This document shows, piece by piece, positions 48,986 through 58,490 of a DNA stretch of 64,000 nt (position 1 is the stretch's first letter; every line of letters begins with the position of its first letter). The notes under the pieces are model-generated. The model ran no database searches. It was not told the DNA's origin and worked only from the letters and a program-made list of their open reading frames with translations. This DNA is from Nocardioides pocheonensis (GTDB taxonomy: Bacteria > Actinomycetota > Actinomycetes > Propionibacteriales > Nocardioidaceae), in contig NZ_RJSF01000046.1 of assembly GCF_003725535.1 (NCBI RefSeq), positions 140,203 through 204,202 on the forward strand, read 5' to 3'. A program made the translations under genes and the position numbers.

Positions 48986-49804
48986 TCAGCGGCCCGACCA
49001 CTTCGGCTGGCGCCTTTCCACGAAGGCTGCTATGCCCTCGCGCATATCGGCGCTGGACATTGCCTCAGTCATCGCCCCCTCAGACAGGCGCCAACATTCG
49101 ACGTCGTCAACGGTGGCGGCCGAATCGATGACCCGCTTGCTCGCACGCACAGCGACCGGTGCATTGGCGGCGATCAGCGCGGCCAGCTCCGTGGCAGCGG
49201 TCAGCGCCTCACCCGGTGCCGTCAACCTGTTCACCCAGCCGAGCTCGCTGGCTCGTGTTGCGTCGATTGGTTCCCCGGTCAGCACCATCTCCATCGCGAT
49301 GTTGCGAGGCAGTCGACGCGGAAGGCGGAACAGACCACCTGCAGCGGCCACGAGCCCGCGCTTGACCTCGGGAATGCCGAACGTTGCCGCGGTCGATGCG
49401 ACGACCAGGTCCGCAGCCAGACAGATCTCGGTGCCGCCGGCAAGCGCGGGGCCTTCTACCGCCACGATAATCGGCTTGGTCCGTTCTCGTGCCACGAAAC
49501 CGGCGAAGCCACCCCGAACTGTGCGCAACTTGTCACGCCGGCCCGCACCGATCTCCTTCAGGTCGGCGCCAGCACAAAACACGGGAGGGGTGGCGGTCAA
49601 CACACCAACCCGTAGCTCCGGATCAGCCTCGAGCCGGTCGACTGCAGCCTCGAGTCCCAAAGCCATCGCGGCGTCGACCGCGTTCCGCGCCTGCGGACGA
49701 TTGAGGCTGATCGTTACGATGTGATCCCGCACCTCGAACCGGACCACGTCCTCGGCGGGCGGGGCGACCAAGGCGCCAGGGGTGTCAAACTCCGAAGCGC
49801 TCAT
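48986..49804 (-). CDS. Enoyl-CoA hydratase/isomerase family protein
   Basis: A 272-residue crotonase: LNRPQARNAVDAAMALGLEA, VFCAGADLKEIGAG, VEGPALAGGTEICLAADLVV, GIPEVKRGLVAAAGGLFRLP. Both oxyanion glycines and the acidic catalytic positions (Glu in GGTEI and in IPEV) are kept, which supports hydratase activity. It overlaps the upstream SDR by four bases and belongs to the nine-gene operon. Confidence 0.92.
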   Translation of the reverse strand: MSASEFDTPGALVAPPAEDVVRFEVRDHIVTISLNRPQARNAVDAAMALGLEAAVDRLEADPELRVGVLTATPPVFCAGADLKEIGAGRRDKLRTVRGGFAGFVARERTKPIIVAVEGPALAGGTEICLAADLVVASTAATFGIPEVKRGLVAAAGGLFRLPRRLPRNIAMEMVLTGEPIDATRASELGWVNRLTAPGEALTAATELAALIAANAPVAVRASKRVIDSAATVDDVECWRLSEGAMTEAMSSADMREGIAAFVERRQPKWSGR

Positions 49805-50568
49805 CGCGGGGGCATTCTTATCGCGCCGTCGAGTCGGACGGTCTCGCCGTTTACGTACGAGTTCTCTAGCAGCGTCACGGCCATCGCGGCATAGTCCTCA
49901 GGTGCCCCGAGACGGCGGGGGTGCGGAACCGCGCTTGCAAGCGCCTCCCGCAAGTCGTCCCGAAGTCGCGCCAGCATGGCGGTGTCAAACGTGCCCGGCG
50001 CAATCGTGTTGACTCGGATCTGCCGGCTGGCCAGGTCTCGCGCCGCCACCAAGGTCATGCCATGGACAGCGGCCTTCGACGCCGTGTAGGCCGTTTGACC
50101 TATCTGGCCATCGAACGCAGCGATCGACGCCGTCAGCACGATGGCTCCCCGATCGCCGCCCAGTACATCGTTCGAGGCCATTCTGGCCGCCGCGAGCCGG
50201 AGCACGTTGTAGGTACCGAACAGATTGACTTCGACGACGTTGCGGAAACTATCGAAATCCCCCGGCTTCCCATCCCGGTCGACAATGCGCAGGCGGTCAC
50301 CACCGCGGCCTGCGCAGTGCACGACTGCCCGGAGGGTGCCGAGCCGCTCGGCGGCGTCGAATGCCGCACCAAGCGCCAGTTCGTCGAGGATGTCCGCCGG
50401 GGCGAACACGGTGCCGTGACCGAGTGACTCTGCCGCCTCGGTTCCCGCCGAGTTGGGTAGGTCGACCAGGACGACGCGAGCACCCCGCGCAACCAAGTCG
50501 GCGGCGGTCGCGAGCCCCAGACCGGACGCACCTCCGGTCACGAGTGCCGATTGTCCGCTGAGGTTCAC
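49801..50568 (-). CDS. SDR, 3-hydroxyacyl-CoA dehydrogenase type II-like
   Basis: A 255-residue SDR: VNLSGQSALVTGGASGLGLATAADLVARG, VLVDLPNSAG, CAGRGGDRLRIVDRDGKPGD, YTASKAAVHGM and PGTFDTAMLA. The insertion RDGKPGDFDSFRNVVEVNLFGTYNVLRLAA is typical of HSD17B10-type 3-hydroxyacyl-CoA dehydrogenases, fitting a beta-oxidation step before the thiolase next door. The GTG at 50568 has AAAGGG upstream; the longer frame is not the start. Confidence 0.9.
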   Translation of the reverse strand: MNLSGQSALVTGGASGLGLATAADLVARGARVVLVDLPNSAGTEAAESLGHGTVFAPADILDELALGAAFDAAERLGTLRAVVHCAGRGGDRLRIVDRDGKPGDFDSFRNVVEVNLFGTYNVLRLAAARMASNDVLGGDRGAIVLTASIAAFDGQIGQTAYTASKAAVHGMTLVAARDLASRQIRVNTIAPGTFDTAMLARLRDDLREALASAVPHPRRLGAPEDYAAMAVTLLENSYVNGETVRLDGAIRMPPR

Positions 50569-50614
50569 TCGTTGTGCCCTTTCGTAGTCTCGTGGTTCGC
50601 TCGCCCGTCCATGC

Positions 50615-51751
50615 TCAGGCGACGAGTTCGAGCAATGTCGCGTTCGCCGTGCCGCCCGCCTCACAGATGGCTTGGAGACCGAAACGGTGTCCCTCGGCAT
50701 GCATGTGGTGGATCAGGCGAGTCATCAAGATGGCGCCTGACGCGCCAAGGGGATGCCCGACCGCGATCGCGCCGCCGAGAGGATTCAGCCGCGTGGCATC
50801 TGGCCCGATGTCGTTCAGCCACGCGAGTGGCACGGTTGCAAACGCTTCGTTCACCTCAAACGCCCCGATCTCCTCCAGCCGCACGGCGCTGCGCTCCAAG
50901 AGCTTCTTGGTTGCCGGAATCGGGGCGGTCAGCACCGACACCGGATCGGCACCTACGGCCACGCCAGAGTGAAGCCGTACCAGCGGGGTGAGTCCCAAAA
51001 CTCGGGCGTTCTCCGGCGTCGTCACCATGACTGCCGCTGCCCCGTCGGAGATCTGTGACGAGTTCCCTGCGGTGACAACACCGGTGTCCTCGAAGACAGT
51101 CGCTAGTTCGGCCAGTTTTTCCATCGACGATCCCCGTCGGATGCCCTCATCGACCGTCAACCGGTCGTCGATGGGCTCTAGTTGCTCTTCGAACAGACCT
51201 GCATCCGTGGCTGCTGCTGCCTTCTCGTGCGACTCCAGGGCGAATTCGTCGAGCTGCTGACGCGACAGCTTCCAGTGCCGGGCCATCATCTCTGCTCCAG
51301 GTCCCTGCTCGAACGTCGCGTCGGGGTAGCGCTCGGACATCAATGGGCCGTACGGGAAGCCAACCGCCCGGGTCGCCCCCAGCGCAACACGGCTCATCGT
51401 CTCCACACCGCCGGCGATCACGAGGTCGTAGCGCCCAGACATGACCCCCATCGCGGCGAACTCAATCGCTTGCTGGCTCGAGCCGCAGGCTCGGTTGATC
51501 GTGACCCCGGGGATGTGCTCCGGCCATCCGGCAGCGAGGACCGCGAAACGTCCTACGTTGCCGGACTGGTCGCCCAGTTGGGTGACACATCCCCAGATCA
51601 CATCGTCCACGACTTCGGGAGCCAATCCCGTTCGCTGGAGAATTCGGGTCAAGACATGGGCCGAGAGGTCGACCGGATGCAGGTTCGCAAGTGCGCCGTT
51701 GCGCCGGCCGATCGGGGTCCTGATCGCCTCGACGATCACAGCTTCACGCAT
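50615..51751 (-). CDS. Thiolase (acetyl-CoA acyltransferase)
   Basis: The 378-residue thiolase carries the nucleophilic Cys in INRACGSSQQAIEFA, the loop NEAFATVPLAWL, the His in NPLGGAIAVGHPLGASGA and the second Cys in AICEAGGTANATL (the usual CxGGG). It is full length. It would cleave a 3-oxoacyl-CoA in the last beta-oxidation step. Co-operonic with the SDR and ECH. Confidence 0.94.
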   Translation of the reverse strand: MREAVIVEAIRTPIGRRNGALANLHPVDLSAHVLTRILQRTGLAPEVVDDVIWGCVTQLGDQSGNVGRFAVLAAGWPEHIPGVTINRACGSSQQAIEFAAMGVMSGRYDLVIAGGVETMSRVALGATRAVGFPYGPLMSERYPDATFEQGPGAEMMARHWKLSRQQLDEFALESHEKAAAATDAGLFEEQLEPIDDRLTVDEGIRRGSSMEKLAELATVFEDTGVVTAGNSSQISDGAAAVMVTTPENARVLGLTPLVRLHSGVAVGADPVSVLTAPIPATKKLLERSAVRLEEIGAFEVNEAFATVPLAWLNDIGPDATRLNPLGGAIAVGHPLGASGAILMTRLIHHMHAEGHRFGLQAICEAGGTANATLLELVA

Positions 51752-51820
51752 GAGCTTCCCCTCCCCCGTGTGCCGGTGGGTAATGTCGGACCTGCCGCGC
51801 GTTGGCCCCCCGGTCCGGGG

Positions 51821-53287
51821 TCACTGGATGCCGCCCATGCACAGATACTTGACCTCGAGATAGTCCTCAAGTCCGTAATGCGAGCCCTCTCGCCCGACTC
51901 CCGACTCCTTGATCCCCCCGAAAGGGACGGACTCGTTCGCCATGAGTCCCACATTGATCCCAACCATCCCGGTTTCGAGGGCCTCGGCGACTCGCCAGAT
52001 CCGGCCGATGTCACGACTGTAGAGATATGCGGCGAGCCCGAACTCGGTGGCGTTGGCAGCGTCGATGAGCTCGCGCTCGTCGGTAAAGCGAAACAGCGGC
52101 GCCAGGGGTCCGAACGTCTCATCACACGACACCAGCGCGTCGCGGGTGACGTCGGCGATCACGGTCGGCTCGAAGAATGCGCCACCGCGGTCGTGGCGCT
52201 TTCCTCCGGTGAGAACACGCGCACCCTTTGCTACTGCGTCGGCGACGTGTGACTCGACCTTTTCTACAGCCTGGGCGTTGATGAGCGGCCCCATCGTCAC
52301 CGCGGGGTCAGCGCCGTCGCCAACGTGCAGCTGCTCGACCCGCTTCACCAGCTCCGCGGCGAACTGTTCATAGATCGAGTCATGCACGTAGAAGCGGTTT
52401 GCACCAACGCATGCCTGACCGCTATTGCGGAACTTCGAAGCCAGGGCACCTTCCACTGCAGCCTCGATGTCCGCATCGCCGAAGACGATGAATGGCGCGT
52501 TCCCACCCAGCTCGAGCGCGAGCTTCTTAATGGTGCTTGCGCTCTGCTCCATCAGCATCTTGCCAACTGCTGTCGAGCCGGTGAAGGAAAGCTTGCGAAC
52601 GACGGGATTCGTAGTCAACTCGCGACCCATGTCCTGCGGGTGACCGGTGACGACATTCAGCACCCCCGCGGGGATGCCCGCGCGTGCGGCCAGTTCGGAG
52701 AGCGCGAGCGCCGAGAATGGCGTCTCTGTTGCTGGTCGCACAACCATCGTGCAGCCGGCTGCCAGCGCAGCACCAGCCTTGCGCGTGATGATTGTGTTCG
52801 GGAAGTTCCACGGTGTGATGGCAGCGCAGACCCCGACCGGCTGCTTGATCACGGCGATGCGACGGTCGTGTGCCGGCGTCGGAATCGTCTCACCGTAGGC
52901 TCGGCGCGCCTCCTCCGCGAACCACTCGATGAATTGAGCACCACTGACGACTTCCGACAACGCCTCGAGGTAGGGCTTGCCCTGCTCGGCAGTCAAGATC
53001 CGCGCAAGGTCCTCTTGGTTGTCGATGATCAAGTCGAACCACGCCCGCAGCAGTCGACCCCGCTCTTTGGCAAGGAGTGAGCGCCAATGCGGCAGCGCAG
53101 CCTCCGCGGCTTCGATCGCCCGGCGTGTCTCCGATGCGCCGAAGTACGGCACCCGGCCGACCTCTACTCCTGTGGCCGGGTTGGCGACCGCGACGGTTTC
53201 TTCGGAGTCCGCGGCCACCCAGTGGCCGCCGACGTGACACAGCTGACGCAGAAGGGTCGGGTCTTTGAGGATGAGCTTAGTTTCCAT
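51821..53287 (-). CDS. NAD(P)-dependent aldehyde dehydrogenase, succinate-semialdehyde-type
   Basis: A protein of about 488 residues: GVCAAITPWNFPNTIITRKA, FTGSTAVGKMLMEQ, LELGGNAPFIVF (Glu), NSGQACVGANRFYVH (Cys) and SCDETFGPLAPLFRF, ending with FGGIKESGVGREGSHYGLED. The motif set is that of GabD-like succinate-semialdehyde dehydrogenases. The ATG at 53287 overlaps the TPP enzyme stop by 11 bases. Other dicarboxylic semialdehydes are equally possible substrates. Confidence 0.93.
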   Translation of the reverse strand: METKLILKDPTLLRQLCHVGGHWVAADSEETVAVANPATGVEVGRVPYFGASETRRAIEAAEAALPHWRSLLAKERGRLLRAWFDLIIDNQEDLARILTAEQGKPYLEALSEVVSGAQFIEWFAEEARRAYGETIPTPAHDRRIAVIKQPVGVCAAITPWNFPNTIITRKAGAALAAGCTMVVRPATETPFSALALSELAARAGIPAGVLNVVTGHPQDMGRELTTNPVVRKLSFTGSTAVGKMLMEQSASTIKKLALELGGNAPFIVFGDADIEAAVEGALASKFRNSGQACVGANRFYVHDSIYEQFAAELVKRVEQLHVGDGADPAVTMGPLINAQAVEKVESHVADAVAKGARVLTGGKRHDRGGAFFEPTVIADVTRDALVSCDETFGPLAPLFRFTDERELIDAANATEFGLAAYLYSRDIGRIWRVAEALETGMVGINVGLMANESVPFGGIKESGVGREGSHYGLEDYLEVKYLCMGGIQ

Positions 53288-55082
53288 CGGACTCCCCCGG
53301 CAGCGCGGGCATCGCTTCGGCACTAAGCGGCCCTGACTTCCAGGTGTCGTGAAAGTTGGCCGGGTACGGATACCAGATCGCGCGGTACTGGGGCGTCTCA
53401 AGCTCCGTGTCGACGCAGATGAGCGTCGGACGACCGGAGTCGAGCGCAGCCTCCAGGGCCGGGCCGAACTCTGACGCCTTCGTCACATTTACGCCCTCGG
53501 CGCCCATCGCCTGTGCCATAGCCGCGAAGTCAGGGCCCCACAGCTCTTCTTCGCCGACCTTCCGGTAGTCACACATCGATTCGCGGCCATAGACGCGCAA
53601 CATGGTCTCGCGTTCGATCTGGAGGGAGCGGTTATCCATGACGATCCAGACGATGGGCAGATTCAGCTCAACCGCGGTCGGCACGACTGTGGCGCGCATC
53701 AGGAACGCGCCGTCCCCGAGTAGCGCGATAGCGGGCTGGTCGCCGCTGGCCATGCTTGCGCCCAGGACCGACGCGGCACTCCACCCCATTCGGTGCATGA
53801 ACCCGGAGTGCACAACGTGGCGCGAGGAGGCCGGCAGGAAGGATGGACCGAAACTGAGCATGTGACCGGTGTCGAAGTGAATCGACGCATCAGGGCACTT
53901 CTCAGCAACGATTCGCGCTGTGTCCCACGTGACGCGGCCATAGTGCAGCGGTGCGATGTCCGAAGTTCGGATCTCTTCGGTTTGAGCGAGCCATGCAGTC
54001 CGCTTTTCGTCGAGGACGGATGTCCACCCGGTCTGCTCAGCCACCTCCCCCTCCCTAGCCGCTTGCGTCATCGCTTCCAGACCGAGCCGCGCGTCGGAGG
54101 TCATGGCGACCGCAGTGGGATAAGCGCGACCCAGCTCGCTGGTGTCGATGTCGATGTGGATGAGCTTCGTATTTGTCGGGATGTCAAACAACGTCCACGC
54201 GCCGGTATCGATGTCGGTGAAGTGGGTGCCCACCCCGATCACGACGTCGGCGTTCTGCGCGGCGTAGTTGCCCTGACCCGTACCCGCGCGGCCAATACAG
54301 CCCAGCGAGAGGCGGTGGTCCTCGGGGAAGGCCGCCTTGCCGGATGGCGTCGTGGCGACGGGGATGCCTGTCGTCTCAGCGAACTCGAGCAGTGCATCCC
54401 AGGCCCCAGAGTTCGCGATCCCGCTTCCGACCACGACCGTGGGCCTCTGAGCGGCCCTGATGATCTCGATTGCCTCGGCCACACCCTGCGGATCTGGCGC
54501 TGGCGGGCGGTGCATCATGTATGGCGTCGGATCGGGAAGGTCATCGTCGATGAGCGTGTTCTGAATGTCGAACGGGATCGCCATCACCACTGGTCCAGGC
54601 CGGCCGGAGTGAGCGGTCTGGTACGCACGGAGAAACATGTCGATCGCAGTGTCCGGCCGGGTGACCATGAGCGACTTCTTGGTGATGGGCTTCATGACCC
54701 CGACCCAGTCCTCAGGGCCATGCCGGTAGAACTCTTCGATACCGCCTCGGTCGAACCAGTGGGTGGCCCCAACGCCGACAAGGATCAGCATGCCGATCGA
54801 CTCATAGTAGGCCGTGGCGATCGGCGGAACGGTGTTCATGTTGCCCGGCCCGACGCTCGTGGTCACGATGGGCAGCGGAGGCTTCCGCGTGCGGCGCCAG
54901 TAGCCATCGGCGAGCTCGATCGCGTGGTCCTCGCTCCGAACTGCGACGCTGCGGATGTTCGTCTCGTGGACGAGCGCGTCCAGCAGCGCCCAGTTACCGT
55001 GTCCATTGAGCCCGAACGCGGCTTCAGTGCCCATCTGCTCCAGCAAGCGCGCAATGGCCTGGGCAACTGTGATCTGTCCCAT
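53277..55082 (-). CDS. Thiamine-diphosphate-dependent enzyme (acetolactate synthase-like)
   Basis: A protein of about 601 residues of the ALS/benzoylformate-decarboxylase superfamily. The N-terminal Pyr domain (ITVAQAIARLLEQMGTEAAF, with Glu in RSEDHAIELADGYWR) and the central domain are followed by the C-terminal PP domain with the TPP motif GDGAFLMRATVVP...WIVMDN. It could decarboxylate a 2-oxo acid to an aldehyde for the following ALDH, or ligate. The ATG at 55082 precedes MGQITVAQ. It sits between MmgE/PrpD and ALDH genes in the nine-gene operon. Confidence 0.9.
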   Translation of the reverse strand: MGQITVAQAIARLLEQMGTEAAFGLNGHGNWALLDALVHETNIRSVAVRSEDHAIELADGYWRRTRKPPLPIVTTSVGPGNMNTVPPIATAYYESIGMLILVGVGATHWFDRGGIEEFYRHGPEDWVGVMKPITKKSLMVTRPDTAIDMFLRAYQTAHSGRPGPVVMAIPFDIQNTLIDDDLPDPTPYMMHRPPAPDPQGVAEAIEIIRAAQRPTVVVGSGIANSGAWDALLEFAETTGIPVATTPSGKAAFPEDHRLSLGCIGRAGTGQGNYAAQNADVVIGVGTHFTDIDTGAWTLFDIPTNTKLIHIDIDTSELGRAYPTAVAMTSDARLGLEAMTQAAREGEVAEQTGWTSVLDEKRTAWLAQTEEIRTSDIAPLHYGRVTWDTARIVAEKCPDASIHFDTGHMLSFGPSFLPASSRHVVHSGFMHRMGWSAASVLGASMASGDQPAIALLGDGAFLMRATVVPTAVELNLPIVWIVMDNRSLQIERETMLRVYGRESMCDYRKVGEEELWGPDFAAMAQAMGAEGVNVTKASEFGPALEAALDSGRPTLICVDTELETPQYRAIWYPYPANFHDTWKSGPLSAEAMPALPGESDGN

Positions 55083-55159
55083 GATGTCCTTCTCGGTAGT
55101 GCCAGTTGGTTCGTACGGATTGATCACTGTGGGATCACCCGCGGTGCCCTCGAGCGTTG

Positions 55160-56527
55160 TTAGTCCTGGAAGATCGAGGTGCAGGTGGGAAGCACCTTCA
55201 CCGATGGGAGAGCGTCTACCTTCTGGAGGAGGTCGAACAGCTCGCGCGACTCTGAATCGGTGTGCGTCTTCGCCGTGCACTCGCGGAACTTGCCCCAAAG
55301 CTGCTCTGTCGTGAGCGGGTCGCTCGCATGCCCAGGGATCGTGGCGATGGGACCGCTCTCGAGAACCTCGCCGCTCTTGAAGCGCAGAGTCACGGACTCG
55401 GTGGGTGAGAAGACCGGGTCGCGCTCGTCGTACTCGTCGACAGGGACGAGCCTGACCTTCGGAAAGAAGGCTTGGATGTCCGGCCGTTGGACGACCTCAT
55501 CGGCAAGTTCCGGCACGCCCATCTTGCCTAGGATCACCGCCGCAGCGATCCCGAACTGACCGCTGAACTCAGCCTCCCAACGCGTCTGCGGACGCTCATA
55601 CACAAGGCAGGTGACCTGGCCCCTGCCCATGCGCACCTCCACGGACTCGACCTCATCCGGATCGACGTCCCGGCCGGCGAGCATGGCAACGGTTCCGTTG
55701 AAGGAGCGGTGCAGGAAGTAGCAGGTGGGGTGCAGCTTGATAAGTAGCTTGTGTGTCGGGAGATACCACTCCTTCCCCAGTTTGGAGTCTGAGGTCAGAT
55801 CCGGCTCCCTTTGGGTCGAATAGGCCATCAAGAAGCCCTGCGGGTTCTCAATCGCGTCGTGACCAGCGGACATTCCGGCAGCAGCAAGACGAGCCGCTTC
55901 CAGGCCACCTCGCGCGGCCAGGCCGGCGTGGTAACCCTTCATCATGGAGCCGAAGTTGGAAAACAGCCCACCGGCGTAACTGCCGGCGATTGCGACGGCG
56001 GCGGCAGCACGGTCTGCGGGCAGCCCACGGAGCACCGCACCAGCGGCAGCTGCGGCCATGGCTCCGAAAACCGACGTCGGGTGCCATCCCTTGGCGTGGT
56101 AGCTGCGATCGCGCCGCCACAGCTCGCACCACACCTCGTACCCTGCTACGTATGCCGTAACAACGTCGCGACCGTCCGAGCCCAGGAACTCGGCTTCAGC
56201 CAGGATAGCCGGCACGAGCACCGCGCTGGGATGTCCTGACATCGACTGGTCGTCGTAGTCGAGCGAGTGTGCGATGGCCCCGGCAAGGAGCGCTGCTTCT
56301 GGCGCGGCGACGCGCTCGGACGACAGGCACGACCGCGCCTCCGCCGCGCCCAGCGGCCGCGCCAGAGTTTTGCGGACGACCTCGGCCACCGGCTGATCGA
56401 TGCCGACCATGATGACCGCAACGGTGTCGGTGAACGCGTCGCGGACCATGGGAAGGACCTCCGGCGGTAGGTCGTCGTACGTCACCGAGGCGAGGAACTC
56501 GCCGATGTCAGAAGTCAGTGATCCCAC
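55160..56527 (-). CDS. MmgE/PrpD family protein
   Basis: A protein of about 455 residues, the most divergent of the three MmgE/PrpD proteins: DAFTDTVAVIMVGID, AGAIAHSLDYDDQSMSGHPS (active-site Asp and His), AAAAAGAVLRGLPADRAAAAV and GYHAGLAARGGLEAARLAA. The C-terminal lid contains KLHPTCYFLHRSFN. The GTG at 56527 has AAGGAG upstream. First gene of the nine-gene operon. A hydro-lyase, decarboxylase or epimerase role on a polycarboxylate is inferred from the family. Confidence 0.87.
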   Translation of the reverse strand: MGSLTSDIGEFLASVTYDDLPPEVLPMVRDAFTDTVAVIMVGIDQPVAEVVRKTLARPLGAAEARSCLSSERVAAPEAALLAGAIAHSLDYDDQSMSGHPSAVLVPAILAEAEFLGSDGRDVVTAYVAGYEVWCELWRRDRSYHAKGWHPTSVFGAMAAAAAGAVLRGLPADRAAAAVAIAGSYAGGLFSNFGSMMKGYHAGLAARGGLEAARLAAAGMSAGHDAIENPQGFLMAYSTQREPDLTSDSKLGKEWYLPTHKLLIKLHPTCYFLHRSFNGTVAMLAGRDVDPDEVESVEVRMGRGQVTCLVYERPQTRWEAEFSGQFGIAAAVILGKMGVPELADEVVQRPDIQAFFPKVRLVPVDEYDERDPVFSPTESVTLRFKSGEVLESGPIATIPGHASDPLTTEQLWGKFRECTAKTHTDSESRELFDLLQKVDALPSVKVLPTCTSIFQD

Positions 56528-56616
56528 CCGATGTCTCCTTATATGACAGGTCCGCGACTCGAACTCGACAGACATCTGGGTGTCGGACTGCAGAACCCGA
56601 GACCCTCTGTGATGTG

Positions 56617-56650
56617 TTCGGTATTTCGAAGGACCATTCGTGATTGCGTA
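56617..56650. promoter_or_regulatory. Paired 14-bp operator (site pair K)
   Basis: TTCGGTATTTCGAA (56617) and TTCGTGATTGCGTA (56637) start exactly 20 bp apart, and both are good matches. They lie in the 391-bp divergent promoter region between the nine-gene operon (minus) and the VOC gene (plus). The rest of the region shows no gene. Confidence 0.85.
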
Positions 56651-56918
56651 GGAATGTACGCGGCTGAAGAGGTCTGGTCAAGCCGAGATGCCGACCGCTT
56701 GGGAACCACCTGCGGCGGGCGCGCCCTGACGAGACAGGTGGACGTCCCGGCATGCACTGGGCCACTGCCGCTTGTCGACGCGAAATTCCTCGACTCGAGG
56801 CCGGGTGTGCTTCCTTACGCAATCGCGAACACAAATGCGGTATCTTGGACGAGGTGTTTCAACCGCAACCGGCGCTCTAGAGCCGCTTGGCGCCGCCGTA
56901 GGAGCAAGTGGAGCCCCC

Positions 56919-57533
56919 ATGATCGAACAACTCATACCGCCGGGCATGCGCAGCGTCCTCGGTCCGCGCATGCAGGTCGGCATGGTCGTGCGCGACCTCG
57001 AGGTGGCGACAGAGTTCTGGGCCCAGCACCTCGGGATCGGCCCATGGATCGCCATGAAGAGCTCGAGCGCCGACCGACGCTTCGTTCATCGGGGCGCGGA
57101 GTCGCCAGTGGAGATGGAGCTGGCATTCTCGTACGCCGGAGACACTCAGCTCGAAATCATCGCCCAGACCAACGATGCTCCGTCACCCTACAAAGAGTTC
57201 CTGGATGAGGGACGCGAAGGAGTCCATCATCTCGGCTTCTGGCCCGAAGACTTCGAGGGGTCGTGTAGCGCGCTGCGGTCAGCTGGCTTTGAGGAACTGT
57301 TCGCGCTCTATCTCCCGGACGGATCTAGCAATGTGACCTACTACTCGAGTCCCGCGTTCATCGGCTTGGTCGTCGAGCTCGCACCGATGACGCCGTTTCG
57401 GCGGAAGTACATGACCGCGATCGAGAAGCTGGCGCAGTCCTGGGACGGCAGCCATCCGCTACGTCGGTTCGGCTCACGAGAAGAGTTCATCGCATCGGAC
57501 GACTTCCGGCGCGTGGAGGGTGAGGGAAAGTGA
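56919..57533 (+). CDS. VOC-superfamily protein
   Basis: A protein of about 204 residues, a paralogue of the gene at 48276: MQVGMVVRDLEVATEFWAQH, IIAQTNDAPSPYKEFLDEG and GVHHLGFWPEDFEGSC (His pair kept). The ATG at 56919, after GGAG, lies just before the domain; the longer frame opening at 56772 is not needed. Its position opposite the operon with the other VOC gene suggests related substrates. Confidence 0.86.
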   Translation: MIEQLIPPGMRSVLGPRMQVGMVVRDLEVATEFWAQHLGIGPWIAMKSSSADRRFVHRGAESPVEMELAFSYAGDTQLEIIAQTNDAPSPYKEFLDEGREGVHHLGFWPEDFEGSCSALRSAGFEELFALYLPDGSSNVTYYSSPAFIGLVVELAPMTPFRRKYMTAIEKLAQSWDGSHPLRRFGSREEFIASDDFRRVEGEGK

Positions 57534-57582
57534 CGGTGGACACGCCCGGCGCCTGGATGAGCCAAGAGCAGAGCCCGGCATC

Positions 57583-58296
57583 ATGACGTCGGCTGATAAG
57601 CACCGCGCAGTGACCTTCATCAGAGTCCCAGCCTGGCACGACGCCCGGACGCCGCAGTACGAATACTGGTACGACAACGTCCACATCCCCTTGCGCATGC
57701 GACAACCGGGATTCCTCGGAGCGCAGCGGTACGAAACGCTTCTGGGGCGGCAGCGCTACTTCGTGCTGTACGAGCTGGCGGATGCCACGGCCACGGAATC
57801 GCCGGAGTACCTGGCCCTTCGCAGTTGGGAGGCAGCCCAGCCCGCCGACAGCTTCGAGGCCCCGGCTACTAGCAGGCCGGGATTCGAGCGAGGCATCTAC
57901 GACCAGACGGCCGGCCCGTCCTGGCCGGACCCGAGCCTCACCGCACCGGTGGCTCATATCGCGGGCTTCCAACCCTCGGAGATCAGCGAGGAAGAGTTCT
58001 TGAAGAAGCTCGAGCTGATGTATGGCACTCTGTTCCGAGCGATCCCGCAGATCGCTGCCGTGCGCCTGTTCAGGCTCACCGGCCACAGCTTCAGGGGCAG
58101 TGCCAAGAAGACTCAAATGCACACGCGCTTCCCTCGTGTCATCGCGATTTCGTACCTCGCCGAAGAGTCGGTGATGAACGCAGCCAAATTCGCGGAGGTG
58201 CAAAGGGACGCCCGGCTCCTGGAGAATCAGCGCGACCACGAGCCTTACCTGATGGTCGGTCGGCTCAAGCACACAGCGTTCGGCGCCGCTGGGTGA
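57583..58296 (+). CDS. Two-domain dimeric alpha/beta-barrel (EthD-like) protein
   Basis: A protein of about 237 residues made of two ferredoxin-like modules. The first has FIRVPAWHDARTPQYEYWYDNVHIPLRMRQPGFLGAQRY, and the second has FLKKLELMYGTLFRAIPQIAAVRLFRL. This resembles EthD/DUF4286-type stress-response barrels, which often accompany oxygenases or lactone hydrolases. It directly follows the VOC gene and may be its partner. I chose the ATG at 57583. Function unknown. Confidence 0.7.
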   Translation: MTSADKHRAVTFIRVPAWHDARTPQYEYWYDNVHIPLRMRQPGFLGAQRYETLLGRQRYFVLYELADATATESPEYLALRSWEAAQPADSFEAPATSRPGFERGIYDQTAGPSWPDPSLTAPVAHIAGFQPSEISEEEFLKKLELMYGTLFRAIPQIAAVRLFRLTGHSFRGSAKKTQMHTRFPRVIAISYLAEESVMNAAKFAEVQRDARLLENQRDHEPYLMVGRLKHTAFGAAG

Positions 58297-58490
58297 GGTT
58301 TCAAGACCACTCTCGATCACCGGAGGGCGGCCAGAGCCGGCCATATCGCTCCGCTCACCCTGCACCCGCTCCGCTGCCCATCACAGGCGCGGGGGCTTGC
58401 GGCCCATCGCAGCAACGATTCAACCCATGTTGGCCAGGGCCTCGAGGTGCCTGCCGCCGTGAACAAACCGATATCCCGCACCAGCGGTGG

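Noticed and set aside
53793-55163. A 456-codon plus-strand frame opposite the TPP enzyme
   Set aside because: It is antisense to an intact, motif-rich enzyme gene, with no supporting features.
56550-56563. Single GTCCGCGACTCGAA as another island operator
   Set aside because: It has no partner 20 bp away and is GC-rich, unlike the paired sites; a chance match.
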